64,000 bases of DNA, taken from assembly GCA_035510855.1 (NCBI GenBank), contig DATKGG010000069.1, positions 18,020-82,019 on the forward strand, read 5' to 3'. The notes under the pieces were generated by a model. It ran no database searches. It had not been told where the DNA came from and was given only the letters and a program-made list of their open reading frames with translations. A program made the position numbers and the translations under genes. The stretch comes from Palsa-459 sp035510855. Its GTDB lineage: Bacteria > Actinomycetota > Acidimicrobiia > Acidimicrobiales > RAAP-2. Positions 52,008 through 60,513 of this stretch are shown here, piece by piece. Every line of letters begins with the position of its first letter. Within the stretch, counting starts at the first letter, position 1.

Positions 52008-53222
52008 TCAGTTCCTCGGCACTTCCTTCCAGGCGATGCCCTTGTCCACGCGGGCGTCGCCGGGCAGGCCGAGCACGCGCTCGCCGAGGATGTTGCGCAT
52101 GACCTCGGACGTGCCGCCCTCGATGGAGTTCGCCCTCGCGCGCAGGAACGCCTTGCGCAGGTCAGTCGTGCCCATCGCGGTGTGCGTGGGGCGGATCAGC
52201 TGGAAGTCACCCGAGTAGAGCATGCCCTCGGCGCCGAGCAGGTCGACGCACAGGTCGTAGATGCGCTGGTTCTCCTCGGCGAACGCGAGCTTGGCGACCG
52301 AGCCCTCCGGGCCTGGCGTGCCGCGCCGCCGCGCATCGGCGGCGCGCTGGTTGGTGAGGCGGAGCGCCTCGCTGCGCACCCAGGCCTGGAGCACCTCGTC
52401 TCGAAGGACCGCGCTGTGCGCGTCGGTGTCGCCCGCGAAGCGCTCCTTGTAGAGGCGGACCGCCTCGCCGATCGGCCCCGAGCCCCTCGGTGCGGCGTTG
52501 CCGCCGATCGAGACGCGCTCGTTCATGAGCGTCGTGATCGCCACGCGCCAGCCGTCGCCGACGTCGCCGAGCCGGTCCTCGTCGTGGATCCGCGCGTCGG
52601 TGAAGAAGCACTCGTTGAACTCGGCCTCGCCGGTGATCTGGTACAGCGGGCGGACCTCGACGCCGTCGGCGTGCATGTCCACGAGGAACATCGTGAGCCC
52701 GGCGTGCTTCGCGACGTCAGGGTCGGTGCGTGCGAGCAGCAGCCCGAACCTCGCGACGTGCGCGAGGGTGGTCCAGACCTTCTGGCCGTTCACGACCCAC
52801 TCGTCGCCGTCGCGCGTGGCGCGCATGCCGAGCCCCGCGACGTCCGAGCCCGCGCCCGGCTCGCTGAACAGCTGGCACCAGATCTCCTCGCCGGTGAACA
52901 GCGGGCGCAGGTACCGGGCGCGCTGGCGGTCGGTCCCGTGCGCGACGATCGTCGGCGCGACCATGCCGTAGCCGATCACGTTTCGGAACATTGCGACCGG
53001 TCCGCCGGCGCCGACGATCCGGCGCTGTGCGCGAACCTGGTCCGCAGGGCTGCCCCCGAGGCCACCGCAGCCCTCCGGGAAGTGGACCCAGGCGAGCCCG
53101 CGGTCGAACTGCTCGCCGAGGAAGCGCGCCGGCTCGGTGCTGGTCGGCGGCACGTCACGCAGGAGCTCCTCGACGCGCTCGTCGACCTCGACCTCGGTGA
53201 CCGTCTCGTCGGTGATCGTCAC
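52008..53222 (-). CDS. Acyl-CoA dehydrogenase
   Basis: FAD flavoprotein oxidising an acyl-CoA to the enoyl-CoA. 404 residues from the GTG at 53222, with a strong AGGAGG 4 nt upstream. N-terminal helical domain (about 1-110); FAD-contacting CQLFSEPGAGSDVAGL and VNGQKVWTTLAH; C-terminal helical domain with GTSEVMRNILGERVLGLP. The usual catalytic Glu position before the GGTSE stretch reads ANSIEGGTSEV, so Glu is available. Substrate chain unknown; actinobacterial steroid or branched-chain types are candidates. Confidence 0.94.
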   Translation of the reverse strand: MTITDETVTEVEVDERVEELLRDVPPTSTEPARFLGEQFDRGLAWVHFPEGCGGLGGSPADQVRAQRRIVGAGGPVAMFRNVIGYGMVAPTIVAHGTDRQRARYLRPLFTGEEIWCQLFSEPGAGSDVAGLGMRATRDGDEWVVNGQKVWTTLAHVARFGLLLARTDPDVAKHAGLTMFLVDMHADGVEVRPLYQITGEAEFNECFFTDARIHDEDRLGDVGDGWRVAITTLMNERVSIGGNAAPRGSGPIGEAVRLYKERFAGDTDAHSAVLRDEVLQAWVRSEALRLTNQRAADARRRGTPGPEGSVAKLAFAEENQRIYDLCVDLLGAEGMLYSGDFQLIRPTHTAMGTTDLRKAFLRARANSIEGGTSEVMRNILGERVLGLPGDARVDKGIAWKEVPRN

Positions 53223-53285
53223 GGGACCTCCTCGTCTGTCCACATCATAGGAATGACTGGGATCGCGCTCCGGTGGCCAGCTCGC

Positions 53286-53765
53286 CTACTCGAGCGGCTT
53301 GAACATCGAGGTGGCCGCGACCACGTAGCCCAACTCCTCGAACGCAGCCTGGGCCCGCGCATTCGGCCCGAACACGTTGAGGGCGAGTCGGGTCGCTCCC
53401 TCGGCAGCGGCCCACGTCTCCGCAGCCTGGATCGTCGCGCCGAGCGCGTCGGCGCCATGGTGCGCCTCGTCGAGCTCGACAAGGAACACGTAGCGCTCCG
53501 AGCTCTCGGGTGCGAAGCCCGGGCAGACCCACAGCGCGCCAATCAGCTCTTCGCCATCGACGACGTGCAGCACGTGGTGCCCTGGCGCGGGCGCCCCGCC
53601 GGGAAAGCTCATGTCGCGCTGTGACGTGGCGATCGAGCTCGCTCGTTCGGGCGACTCCCCTGCTTCGATGCGCTCGGCGATGAAGCGCTCGAGGGCGCCA
53701 GGGAGCCACCCGGCGAGCTCGTTGGTGGTCATCGCGACGAGCGAGACGTGTAACTCGTCGGTCAT
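53286..53765 (-). CDS. GNAT N-acetyltransferase
   Basis: 159 residues. GNAT core: GHHVLHVVDGEELIGALWVC (beta strands 2-4) and LNVFGPNARAQAAFEELGYV for the acetyl-CoA end (motif B). The central motif A is weak (DEAHHGADALGATIQAAETW in place of the R/QxxGxG/A loop), so activity is uncertain. Substrate unknown. Located 64 nt after the acyl-CoA dehydrogenase start, same strand. Confidence 0.85.
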   Translation of the reverse strand: MTDELHVSLVAMTTNELAGWLPGALERFIAERIEAGESPERASSIATSQRDMSFPGGAPAPGHHVLHVVDGEELIGALWVCPGFAPESSERYVFLVELDEAHHGADALGATIQAAETWAAAEGATRLALNVFGPNARAQAAFEELGYVVAATSMFKPLE

Positions 53766-53783
53766 GCGCTCGACGTGGCCAGG

Positions 53784-54068
53784 TCAGGCACCCCGGCCCG
53801 CGGGACTCTCGAGGCTGAGGGAGACCTCCCCGTGCTCGGTCTCGTGTGCGCGCAGCGCGTCGACGATACGCGACGCGTCGGTCTCCGAGGTCGCGGACTC
53901 CCGCCCGGACACCGATCCGTAGGAGAGCGCGCCGAGGTCGCGCAGCATCGCGTCAGCGGCACGCTTCCCCTGAATGTCGTCAAGCTTGCTCTGCCCCTTC
54001 GCCGCGGCATCCTTCGCCGCAGCGGTCGCGGCGCTCGCCTGCTCTTTCACCTTGTCCAAGAAGCCCAT
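53784..54068 (-). CDS. Small actinobacterial protein of the MGFLDK type, function unknown
   Basis: 94 residues from the ATG at 54068 with GGAGG upstream. Starts MGFLDKVKEQASAATAAAK, an amphipathic Ala/Lys helix often seen in short actinobacterial proteins, then KLDDIQGKRAADAMLRDLGA. No membrane segment and no known catalytic motif. The acidic Ser-rich end is likely disordered. Lies 18 nt before the acetyltransferase start region and 77 nt after the F420 oxidoreductase. Confidence 0.75.
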   Translation of the reverse strand: MGFLDKVKEQASAATAAAKDAAAKGQSKLDDIQGKRAADAMLRDLGALSYGSVSGRESATSETDASRIVDALRAHETEHGEVSLSLESPAGRGA

Positions 54069-54145
54069 CGCTCTACCTCCAGTCACCCAGGTGCACCCTG
54101 TGCGAACGCCTCGATCATTGCAGCCAGTCGCCGCCGGCGTGATCT

Positions 54146-55183
54146 TCAGCCTCGGATGGCCTCGAGGATCCGCGCCCGCGTCGAGGGACCGGGCATGCCC
54201 CCGATGATCAGCGTGGTGAGGCACGTGTGGCGCCACGTCCGCTCGATCTCCTCCACGATCTTGTCGGCCGGCCCAACGAGCGCGACGTCCTCGACCATCT
54301 TCGTCGGCACCAGGGCCGCGGCGCCGGTGCGGTCCCCGGCGAGGTAGGCGTCCTGGATCGCCGCGCACGCCTCACCCCAGCCCATACGGACGAACACGTC
54401 GTGGTGGAAGTTCGCGCCCCGCGCACCCATCCCCCCGACGTAGAGCGCCAGCACCGGCTTGAGGAACGAGGCGGCCACCTCGACGTCGTCGTGCTCGATC
54501 AGCGTGACCGTCGCCGCCGCGTCGAACGTCGCTGCGGTGCTTCGAGCACCGGACCTCGAGAGGCCGTCGTCGAGCGCGGCGCGGTAGAAGTCGTCGGACG
54601 ACGGCGAGTACCAGAGGGCAAGCCACCCGTCGGCGATCTCACCGGCGAGCGCGACGTTCTTCGGCCCCTCGGCGCCGAGGTAGATCGGGATCGACTCGCG
54701 GAACGGGTGGATCGTCGAGCGGAGCGCCTTGCCGAGCGCGGTGCCGCCGCGCAGCGGGAGCTGGTAGTGCGCCCCGTCGTAGGTGACGGGTGCGGCGCGC
54801 GACATCGTGGAGCGGAGGATCTCGACGTACTCGCGGGTTCGCTCGAGCGGTCGAGGATAGGGCTGCCCGTACCAGCCCTCGACCACCTGTGGCCCTGACG
54901 CGCCGATGCCGAGGAGCACCCGGCCCTCGCTCAGGTGGTCGAGCGTCATCGCGGCCATCGCGAGGGCCGTCGGGGTTCGCGCGGACAGCTGGCAGATCGA
55001 GGTCCCGAGCTTGATGGTCCTCGTCGCCGAGCCCCACCAGGACAGCGGCGTGAGGGCGTCAGAGCCATATGCCTCCGCGGTCCAGAAGCTGTCGACACCG
55101 AGCGCCTCTGCGTCGGTCAACATCTGTGGGATGCCCTGGGGCGGGCCCGACCCCCAGTAGCCAGCTGACACGCCGACCCTCAT
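54146..55183 (-). CDS. LLM-class F420-dependent oxidoreductase
   Basis: Luciferase-like TIM-barrel enzyme, 345 residues from the ATG at 55183, overlapping the preceding stop (ATGA). FWTAEAYGSDALTPLSWWG, LSEGRVLLGIGASGPQVVEG and PIYLGAEGPKNVALAGEIAD are characteristic of F420-using members. Substrate unknown. The F420:NADPH reductase at 11.4 kb would supply reduced cofactor. Forms a pair with the membrane protein upstream. Confidence 0.92.
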   Translation of the reverse strand: MRVGVSAGYWGSGPPQGIPQMLTDAEALGVDSFWTAEAYGSDALTPLSWWGSATRTIKLGTSICQLSARTPTALAMAAMTLDHLSEGRVLLGIGASGPQVVEGWYGQPYPRPLERTREYVEILRSTMSRAAPVTYDGAHYQLPLRGGTALGKALRSTIHPFRESIPIYLGAEGPKNVALAGEIADGWLALWYSPSSDDFYRAALDDGLSRSGARSTAATFDAAATVTLIEHDDVEVAASFLKPVLALYVGGMGARGANFHHDVFVRMGWGEACAAIQDAYLAGDRTGAAALVPTKMVEDVALVGPADKIVEEIERTWRHTCLTTLIIGGMPGPSTRARILEAIRG

Positions 55184-55884
55184 TGCTGGGGCACCATGGC
55201 CGGCGGCGCGGCGTAGACGGGCGCACCGCACACGTGACAGAAGCGGTCCTGGGGACTCGCCGGGTGGCCGTTCGAGCACCGTGGCCCGAACGTGGGCGGC
55301 GGTCGGCGTCTCGAGCGCTGCACGCCGCGGACGATGAGCAGGATCAGACCCACGACAAACAGCAGGCCGCCCGCTCCGGAGAGGCCGACCCAGCCGAGGT
55401 TCCGCGCGAGCGTGCTCGTGATGCTTGGGGCGACGAACACGCTGACGGGCACATCCTGGGGGGATCGGATCCGGATGTTGAAGACGCCGGCGCGCACGAC
55501 GTCGAAGCTGACCTGGCCCAGGTAGAGGCTCCCGTTCGCGCCGAGCGTCTGTGAGATGGCGGGCGTCGAGATGCCGTCGGCGAGCCCCGTCGGCGAGCTG
55601 ATCGTGACGTCTCCGGGTTGCAGCACGGGCACGAAGCTCTGCGCTGACGACGTCGCCTGGTACACGTAGTAGGTGCCTGCAGTGAGCCGCGTCGTCACGG
55701 TCACCGGGGTCTGCGACGTCGCGTGCGAGAAGAGCGGGGCCACGGTCTTTGACACGTAGACGGCGATCCCCGTGGGGACCATGGCCAATCCGATCACCAT
55801 GACGAGCACCCAGGGCCACAGACGTGGCGGACGCGTGGCGACAACGGGGCCGCTCATGCCCGGGAATGGTGCGGGCGCCGTCAC
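55180..55884 (-). CDS. Membrane protein with C-terminal zinc ribbon
   Basis: 234 residues from the GTG at 55884 (AAGGATC upstream). A first transmembrane helix (about 22-44) precedes a beta-rich extracytoplasmic domain (PVTVTTRLTAGTYYVYQATS ... VFNIRIRSPQDVPVSVFV). A second helix (GGLLFVVGLILLIV) returns to a cytoplasmic zinc ribbon (RCSNGHPASPQDRFCHVCG). Not a named family that I recognise; similar architectures occur in actinobacteria. Divergent from the second F420 oxidoreductase. Confidence 0.78.
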   Translation of the reverse strand: MTAPAPFPGMSGPVVATRPPRLWPWVLVMVIGLAMVPTGIAVYVSKTVAPLFSHATSQTPVTVTTRLTAGTYYVYQATSSAQSFVPVLQPGDVTISSPTGLADGISTPAISQTLGANGSLYLGQVSFDVVRAGVFNIRIRSPQDVPVSVFVAPSITSTLARNLGWVGLSGAGGLLFVVGLILLIVRGVQRSRRRPPPTFGPRCSNGHPASPQDRFCHVCGAPVYAAPPAMVPQQ

Positions 55885-55970
55885 GAACGACGATCCTTGC
55901 ACGATCGGCAACGGCGGGGGGTCTGCCCCTCGGGTACGCGGGTCGGCGACTGGTCGGCCACAATGTGCCG

Positions 55971-56900
55971 ATGCGACTCCGCCTCTTCGTCGAGCCCCAG
56001 CAAGGTGCCACCTACGACACGCTGCTTGCCGCGGCGCAGTGCGCTGAACGGAGCGGCTTCGACGCCTTCTTCCGCTCCGACCACTACCTGAAGATGGGAG
56101 ACGGCGATGGGCTGCCCGGCCCCACCGACGCGTGGACCACGCTCGCAGGACTCGCCCGGGAGACGACCTCGATCCGCCTCGGCACGCTGGTCACCCCTGT
56201 GACGTTCCGACTCCCTGGACCGCTCGCCATCACCGTGGCGCAGGTCGACGCCATGAGCGGCGGGCGCATCGAGCTCGGCCTTGGCGCGGGGTGGTTCGAC
56301 GCGGAGCACACGGCGTACTCGATCCCCTTCCCGGGCCTGAACGAGCGGTTCGAGCGCCTCGAAGAGCAGCTGGCATCCATCGTCGGGCTGTGGACGACAC
56401 CGGACGGCTCGACGTACGACTTTGAGGGCAAGCACTACCAGTTCGTCGCGAGCCCGGCGCTTCCCAAGCCGCACCAGCGGCCGCACCCCCCGATCATCAT
56501 CGGCGGCGGGGGGAGCAAGCGAACCCCGAGGATGGCCGCGACGTTCGCCCAGGAGTACAACACGCCCTTCATGCAGCCGGACCAGTCTGCCGCCCAGTAC
56601 CGGCGCGTGGACGCTGCGTGCGAGCTGGCCGGGCGCGATCCGGCGACGCTGCGCAAGTCCTTTGCCGTCACGGTGTGCTGCGCGACCTCTGCAGCAGGCG
56701 TCGCCAAGCGCGCCGATGCCTCGGGATGGCGGGTCGAGGACCTGCGAGCCGTGGGGGCGTGCGGCTCGCCCGACGAGGTGGCTGCCCGGCTCGCGAGCTG
56801 GCGTGACGTGGGGGCCGAGACGGCGTACCTGCAGCTGCTCGATCCGAGCGACCTCGAGCACATCGAGCTCCTGGGCAGCGAGCTCGCACCGCTCATCTGA
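55971..56900 (+). CDS. LLM-class F420-dependent oxidoreductase
   Basis: 309 residues from the ATG at 55971. LFVEPQQGATYDTLLAAAQC, FFRSDHYLKMGDGDGLPGPT, MSGGRIELGLGAGWFDAEH and HPPIIIGGGGSKRTPRMAAT are typical of this subfamily, annotated in actinomycetes as TIGR03560-like enzymes (from memory). A CACAAT box sits 6 nt upstream of the start. Substrate unknown. Precedes the CADD-like gene by 73 nt on the same strand. Confidence 0.92.
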   Translation: MRLRLFVEPQQGATYDTLLAAAQCAERSGFDAFFRSDHYLKMGDGDGLPGPTDAWTTLAGLARETTSIRLGTLVTPVTFRLPGPLAITVAQVDAMSGGRIELGLGAGWFDAEHTAYSIPFPGLNERFERLEEQLASIVGLWTTPDGSTYDFEGKHYQFVASPALPKPHQRPHPPIIIGGGGSKRTPRMAATFAQEYNTPFMQPDQSAAQYRRVDAACELAGRDPATLRKSFAVTVCCATSAAGVAKRADASGWRVEDLRAVGACGSPDEVAARLASWRDVGAETAYLQLLDPSDLEHIELLGSELAPLI

Positions 56901-56961
56901 GGTCTTCGCTGGACCTCGAGGGGGCGGCGGCGAGTCACCGGGCGAGGGACCCACGCGACGG

Positions 56962-56967
56962 TACAGT
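56962..56967 (+). promoter_or_regulatory. Candidate -10 box (TACAGT) of the CADD-like gene
   Basis: TACAGT exactly 6 nt before the ATG at 56974, so the diiron protein and downstream flavoprotein may be transcribed from here as a leaderless mRNA. Confidence 0.45.
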
Positions 56968-56973
56968 CGCGCC

Positions 56974-57606
56974 ATGGACCTGGCCACACAGATTGACAGC
57001 GCACTCGACGGGCACCGGCTGCTCAGCCACCCCTTCTACCGACGATGGGAGGCCGGGGAGCTTGGTGACGGCGAGCTCGCCGCCTACGGCTCCCAGTACG
57101 AACACTTCGAGCGCCAGCTCCCCCGCACGCTCCAAGGTGTGGTCGATGCCTGTGAGCCAGGTGCTGCCCGCGACGTGATCCAGTCGAGCCTCGACGACGA
57201 GCTCGGCTCCCCCCGCCCCCACGTCGAGCTGCTCGGCTCGTTCCTCGACGCGGTCGGCGCGGGACTGTCGGCACCGACCGCCGCGACAGCTGCGCTCGTC
57301 GAGCTGTACCGCGACGCCGCGGACCATGGCGCCGCCTTCGCCGTCGGCGTCGTGGCGGGCTACGAGCTCCAGGCTGCAGAGGTCGCCAGGACCAAGGCCG
57401 ACGGGCTTCGCCGGTTCTACGGCCTCAGCGACGTCGGCACGGAGTTCTGGGACGTCCACGCCACGATGGACGAGACCCACGGCTCGTGGATGCTTGACGC
57501 GGCATCGGCGCTCGACGCCGAGCTGGTCCTCGCTGGCGTCCGTGCGTCCAGCGAGGCGTGGTGGGCGTTTCTGGACGAGCGCGAGGGTGAAGCCCAGGGT
57601 CACTGA
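56974..57606 (+). CDS. Heme-oxygenase-like diiron protein, CADD/PqqC-like (candidate 4-aminobenzoate synthase)
   Basis: All-helical TenA/PqqC/CADD fold, 210 residues. The diiron ligands of Chlamydia CADD (E81, H88, E142, H174, D178, H181, from memory) match here E76, H83, E131, H162, D166 and H169, with the same E-x6-H and H-x3-D-x2-H spacing. The two residues CADD is reported to sacrifice in making pABA, Tyr27 and Lys152, have counterparts at the same offsets: Tyr22 and Lys141. TenA or a general PqqC-like protein would lack this set. Followed after 2 nt by a phytoene-desaturase-like flavoprotein. The pABA role is inference. Confidence 0.85.
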   Translation: MDLATQIDSALDGHRLLSHPFYRRWEAGELGDGELAAYGSQYEHFERQLPRTLQGVVDACEPGAARDVIQSSLDDELGSPRPHVELLGSFLDAVGAGLSAPTAATAALVELYRDAADHGAAFAVGVVAGYELQAAEVARTKADGLRRFYGLSDVGTEFWDVHATMDETHGSWMLDAASALDAELVLAGVRASSEAWWAFLDEREGEAQGH

Positions 57607-57608
57607 CG

Positions 57609-59027
57609 ATGACCGATGCGGTCGTCGTCGGCAGCGGACCCAACGGGCTGGCAGCGGCGATCGTCCTCGTCAAGGCGGGGCTGAGCGTCGAGGTGCTCGA
57701 GGGCGCCAGCACCGCGGGCGGCGGCTGTCGGACCGAGGAGCGGACGCTTCCTGGGTTCCTGCACGACACGTGCTCCACGGTGCAGTCGCTCTCGTCGAGC
57801 TCACCGTTCTTCGCTGAGTTCAATCCGACCGCACAGGGCGTGCGCCTGCTGCAGCCGAATGTCGCGTTCGCCCACCCGCTCGACGGAGGCCACGCGGCGG
57901 CGGTGACGAGGAGCGTCGAGGACACCGCCGCGGGACTCGGTGCGGACGCGCGAGGCTACCGGCGGCTGCTCGGCCCGCTCGTCGCTGACGCGGACTCGAT
58001 CATCCCCGCGATGCTGGCGCCGCTGCGATCCGTGCCGACCGCGCCGATCGCCGTGGGGCGGTTCGCCTGCCTCGCGTCGCTGCCCGCCTCCATGCTCGTG
58101 CGCCGGTTCCGAACGGATGCCGCGCGCGGCCTGCTCGCCGGTGTGAGCGCGCACTCGATCCGTCCGCTCAACGCGCCGCTCACCTCGGGGTTCGGGCTGC
58201 TGCTCACAATCGTGGCGCACCATGGCGGGTGGCCCGTCGTCGCGGGCGGCAGCGCCCGGCTCACCGACTCGATGCTCGACTGGCTCGTCGAGCACGGAGC
58301 GAGCGTGCACACCGGGCGCCAGGTCACGAGCCTCGCCGAGCTGCCGTCGTGCGGCGCGACGCTCCTCGACACATCTGTTCGGGATCTGCTGCGGATCGCC
58401 GGGGACTCGCTCGCCGCGCGCGAGCGACGGTCGCTGTCGCGGTTCGAGTACGGACCCGGCGTCTGCAAGGTCGACTGGGCGCTCTCCGGGCCCGTCCCAT
58501 GGTCCGCCGAGGTGTGCCGGGAGGCGGGCACCGTCCACCTGGGCGGCACGTTCGAGGAGATCGCGAACGCACTCGCGGACGTCCATGCCGGCCGGCACGC
58601 CGTGCGACCGTTCTGCATCGTCGTCCAAGCGGGAGTCGTCGATCCCTCGAGGGCCCCGGCGGGGTGTCAGACGCTGTGGGGCTACTGCCACGTGCCGGCG
58701 GGCTCAACCCAAGACGTCACTGCCAGCATCGAGGCGCAGATCGAGCGATTCGCGCCCGGTTTCAAGGATCTGGTCCTCGCTCGGCGCACGACGACCGCGG
58801 CGGAGCTTGAGGCTGCGAATCCCAACTATGTCGGGGGCGACATCAACGGGGGCGCGGCGACGTTGCGCCAGACGGTGTTCCGGCCGACCGTGCAATGGAA
58901 CCCCTACCGCACCTCGCTCGACGGCCTCTACCTGTGCTCGTCGGCCACACCACCTGGCGGCGGCGTGCACGGCATGTGCGGGGTTGGCGCGGCGCGAGCG
59001 GCGCTCGACGATCTTGGCGGGCGCTGA
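57609..59027 (+). CDS. Phytoene desaturase/PYROXD2-like FAD oxidoreductase
   Basis: 472 residues from the ATG at 57609, 2 nt after the diiron gene. N-terminal FAD site VVVGSGPNGLAAAIVLVKAG then VEVLEGASTAGGGCRTEE. The C-terminal FAD motif is LYLCSSATPPGGGVHGMCGV, as in CrtI/CrtN-type and PYROXD2 proteins. NPNYVGGDINGGAATLRQ is a further family marker. Carotenoid partners are not present here, so the substrate is open. Strong coupling to the CADD-like gene suggests a shared pathway. Confidence 0.9.
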   Translation: MTDAVVVGSGPNGLAAAIVLVKAGLSVEVLEGASTAGGGCRTEERTLPGFLHDTCSTVQSLSSSSPFFAEFNPTAQGVRLLQPNVAFAHPLDGGHAAAVTRSVEDTAAGLGADARGYRRLLGPLVADADSIIPAMLAPLRSVPTAPIAVGRFACLASLPASMLVRRFRTDAARGLLAGVSAHSIRPLNAPLTSGFGLLLTIVAHHGGWPVVAGGSARLTDSMLDWLVEHGASVHTGRQVTSLAELPSCGATLLDTSVRDLLRIAGDSLAARERRSLSRFEYGPGVCKVDWALSGPVPWSAEVCREAGTVHLGGTFEEIANALADVHAGRHAVRPFCIVVQAGVVDPSRAPAGCQTLWGYCHVPAGSTQDVTASIEAQIERFAPGFKDLVLARRTTTAAELEAANPNYVGGDINGGAATLRQTVFRPTVQWNPYRTSLDGLYLCSSATPPGGGVHGMCGVGAARAALDDLGGR

Positions 59028-59041
59028 GCCTGGCGGCGCCG

Positions 59042-59635
59042 TCAGTCCGCTGGCGCGGTGTGCTCCTCAATCGTCGGGGCCAGGCGCCGGTCCGGCACGA
59101 GCCACATGATTGCGACAACGACGTAGCCGCCGAGCGCGACCCAGCGCGACACGAGGCACGTCGCAATGGCAGCGGCGTAGATGCACACCGAGGCGACGCC
59201 CTTCGCGTCGCGGCCGACGGCCTCGGCGAGCATCGAGTCGTGATCGACCGCGCCGATGATCGCGCGACCCAAGAGGTAGTAGCTGATCCCCGCCACGAGA
59301 AGGACACACCCGTAGACCGCGACGGGCAGCGTGGCGAAGCTGTTCTTGGACATCCACTCGGTTGCGAAGGGAAGGAGGGAGAGCCAGAACAGCAGCACGA
59401 GATTCGCCCAGAGCACCCAGCCGTTGACCCGCTCGACGGTCTTGAGCAGGTGATGATGGTTATTCCAGTAGATCCCGAGGTTGACGAAGCTGAGGACGTA
59501 GCAGAGCAGGCCCGGCAGCACGGTCCGGAGGGACGACGCACTGCTCCCCGCCGGGACGCGCAGCTCAAGCACCATGATCGTGATGAGGATCGCGAGGACC
59601 CCATCGCTGAACGCCTCCATGCGGCTCGCGGTCAC
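59042..59635 (-). CDS. TMEM175-family (DUF1211) potassium channel
   Basis: 197 residues with about six membrane helices. Helix 1 carries the family motif RMEAFSDGVLAILITIMVLE (the FSDGV filter region), followed by LSFVNLGIYWNNHHHLLKTV. One six-helix repeat, as in bacterial members that work as tetramers. It would conduct K+ across the cytoplasmic membrane. Starts at a GTG with a TAAAGT box 6 nt upstream; convergent with the flavoprotein. Confidence 0.92.
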   Translation of the reverse strand: MTASRMEAFSDGVLAILITIMVLELRVPAGSSASSLRTVLPGLLCYVLSFVNLGIYWNNHHHLLKTVERVNGWVLWANLVLLFWLSLLPFATEWMSKNSFATLPVAVYGCVLLVAGISYYLLGRAIIGAVDHDSMLAEAVGRDAKGVASVCIYAAAIATCLVSRWVALGGYVVVAIMWLVPDRRLAPTIEEHTAPAD

Positions 59636-59641
59636 GTCGGC

Positions 59642-59647
59642 ACTTTA
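59642..59647 (-). promoter_or_regulatory. Candidate -10 box (TAAAGT) of the TMEM175 gene
   Basis: TAAAGT on the minus strand, 6 nt upstream of the GTG at 59635, in the 37-nt gap after the MBL-fold gene. Confidence 0.45.
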
Positions 59648-59672
59648 GGGAGTGACCACTGTGAACGGGGGA

Positions 59673-60512
59673 CTACAGCGTGAGGACTAGTTGCTCGGAG
59701 GCCACGACAACGGAGTCGTCGATGCAGAGGCGGGCCGCCAACGCATCGAGTGCGTCGTCAGTTCGATCGGGTTTGTGGTGGAACAGGACGACGCGCTTGG
59801 ACCCAGCGACCCTGGCGAGCGCGACGCCGTAGTCGGCGGCGGCGTGGCCGAAGTCGGCCTCGCCCGCCAGCTCCTCGGGGAGCAGCTGGGCGTCGTGGAC
59901 GAGCACGTCAACCCCGTCGGCGAGATCACGTGCCGCCTCGTGGTACTCGCCGAGCCCGTCGGGGCCCGGGCCCAGCACCGTCGGGCAGTGGTCGGGCATG
60001 TAGGTCAGCGTCGAGTGGCCGTCGCTCACGCGATAGCCGAAGGTTCGACCGCCCTTGTGGGGTATCTCGAGCGCGCGCACATGGAACCCCTCGGCCTCGA
60101 AGTCACCGGGGGCAACGAGGCCAAACCGCCACGCGCCGCGGAGTCCCTCGGGACCGATCGGAAAGTGTGGCGGGGACATCCCACGGGCGAGGACGGCGTC
60201 GGCGTGCACGCCGTCAAGCTGATCGGGCAGCAGGAGCGTGGCGCGCGCGTCGTCGCGGTCCCCGGCTCGGAAAAACGGCAGTCCGTGGGTGTGGTCCCAG
60301 TGCAGGTGCGTGAGCAGGATCGTCCCGGAGAACGCTCGACCGTCGAGGAGCGCCGTTGCGCGCCGGATCCCCGTGCCGGCGTCCAAAAGGAGCGAAGGCC
60401 CCTCGGCGTCGTCATGGGCGATCGCGATGCACGACGTGAAGCCGCCGTAGCGCTCGAACTCGTGCCCCGGCGCGGGCGTGGACCCTCGCACCCCGCACAG
60501 GTGGACCCGCAC
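59673..60512 (-). CDS. MBL-fold metal-dependent hydrolase
   Basis: Metallo-beta-lactamase fold, 279 residues from GTG. It opens VHLCGVRGSTPAPGHEFERYGG; the metal motif is LLTHLHWDHTHGLPFF (HxHxDH), with later ligands in YMPDHCPTV, VDVLVHDAQL and VLFHHKPDRTDD. This subfamily is mostly uncharacterised; some relatives cut phosphodiester bonds. It begins 1 nt after the cNMP-binding gene and may hydrolyse a cyclic nucleotide (inference from context only). Confidence 0.88.
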   Translation of the reverse strand: MRVHLCGVRGSTPAPGHEFERYGGFTSCIAIAHDDAEGPSLLLDAGTGIRRATALLDGRAFSGTILLTHLHWDHTHGLPFFRAGDRDDARATLLLPDQLDGVHADAVLARGMSPPHFPIGPEGLRGAWRFGLVAPGDFEAEGFHVRALEIPHKGGRTFGYRVSDGHSTLTYMPDHCPTVLGPGPDGLGEYHEAARDLADGVDVLVHDAQLLPEELAGEADFGHAAADYGVALARVAGSKRVVLFHHKPDRTDDALDALAARLCIDDSVVVASEQLVLTL

Positions 60513-60513
60513 G

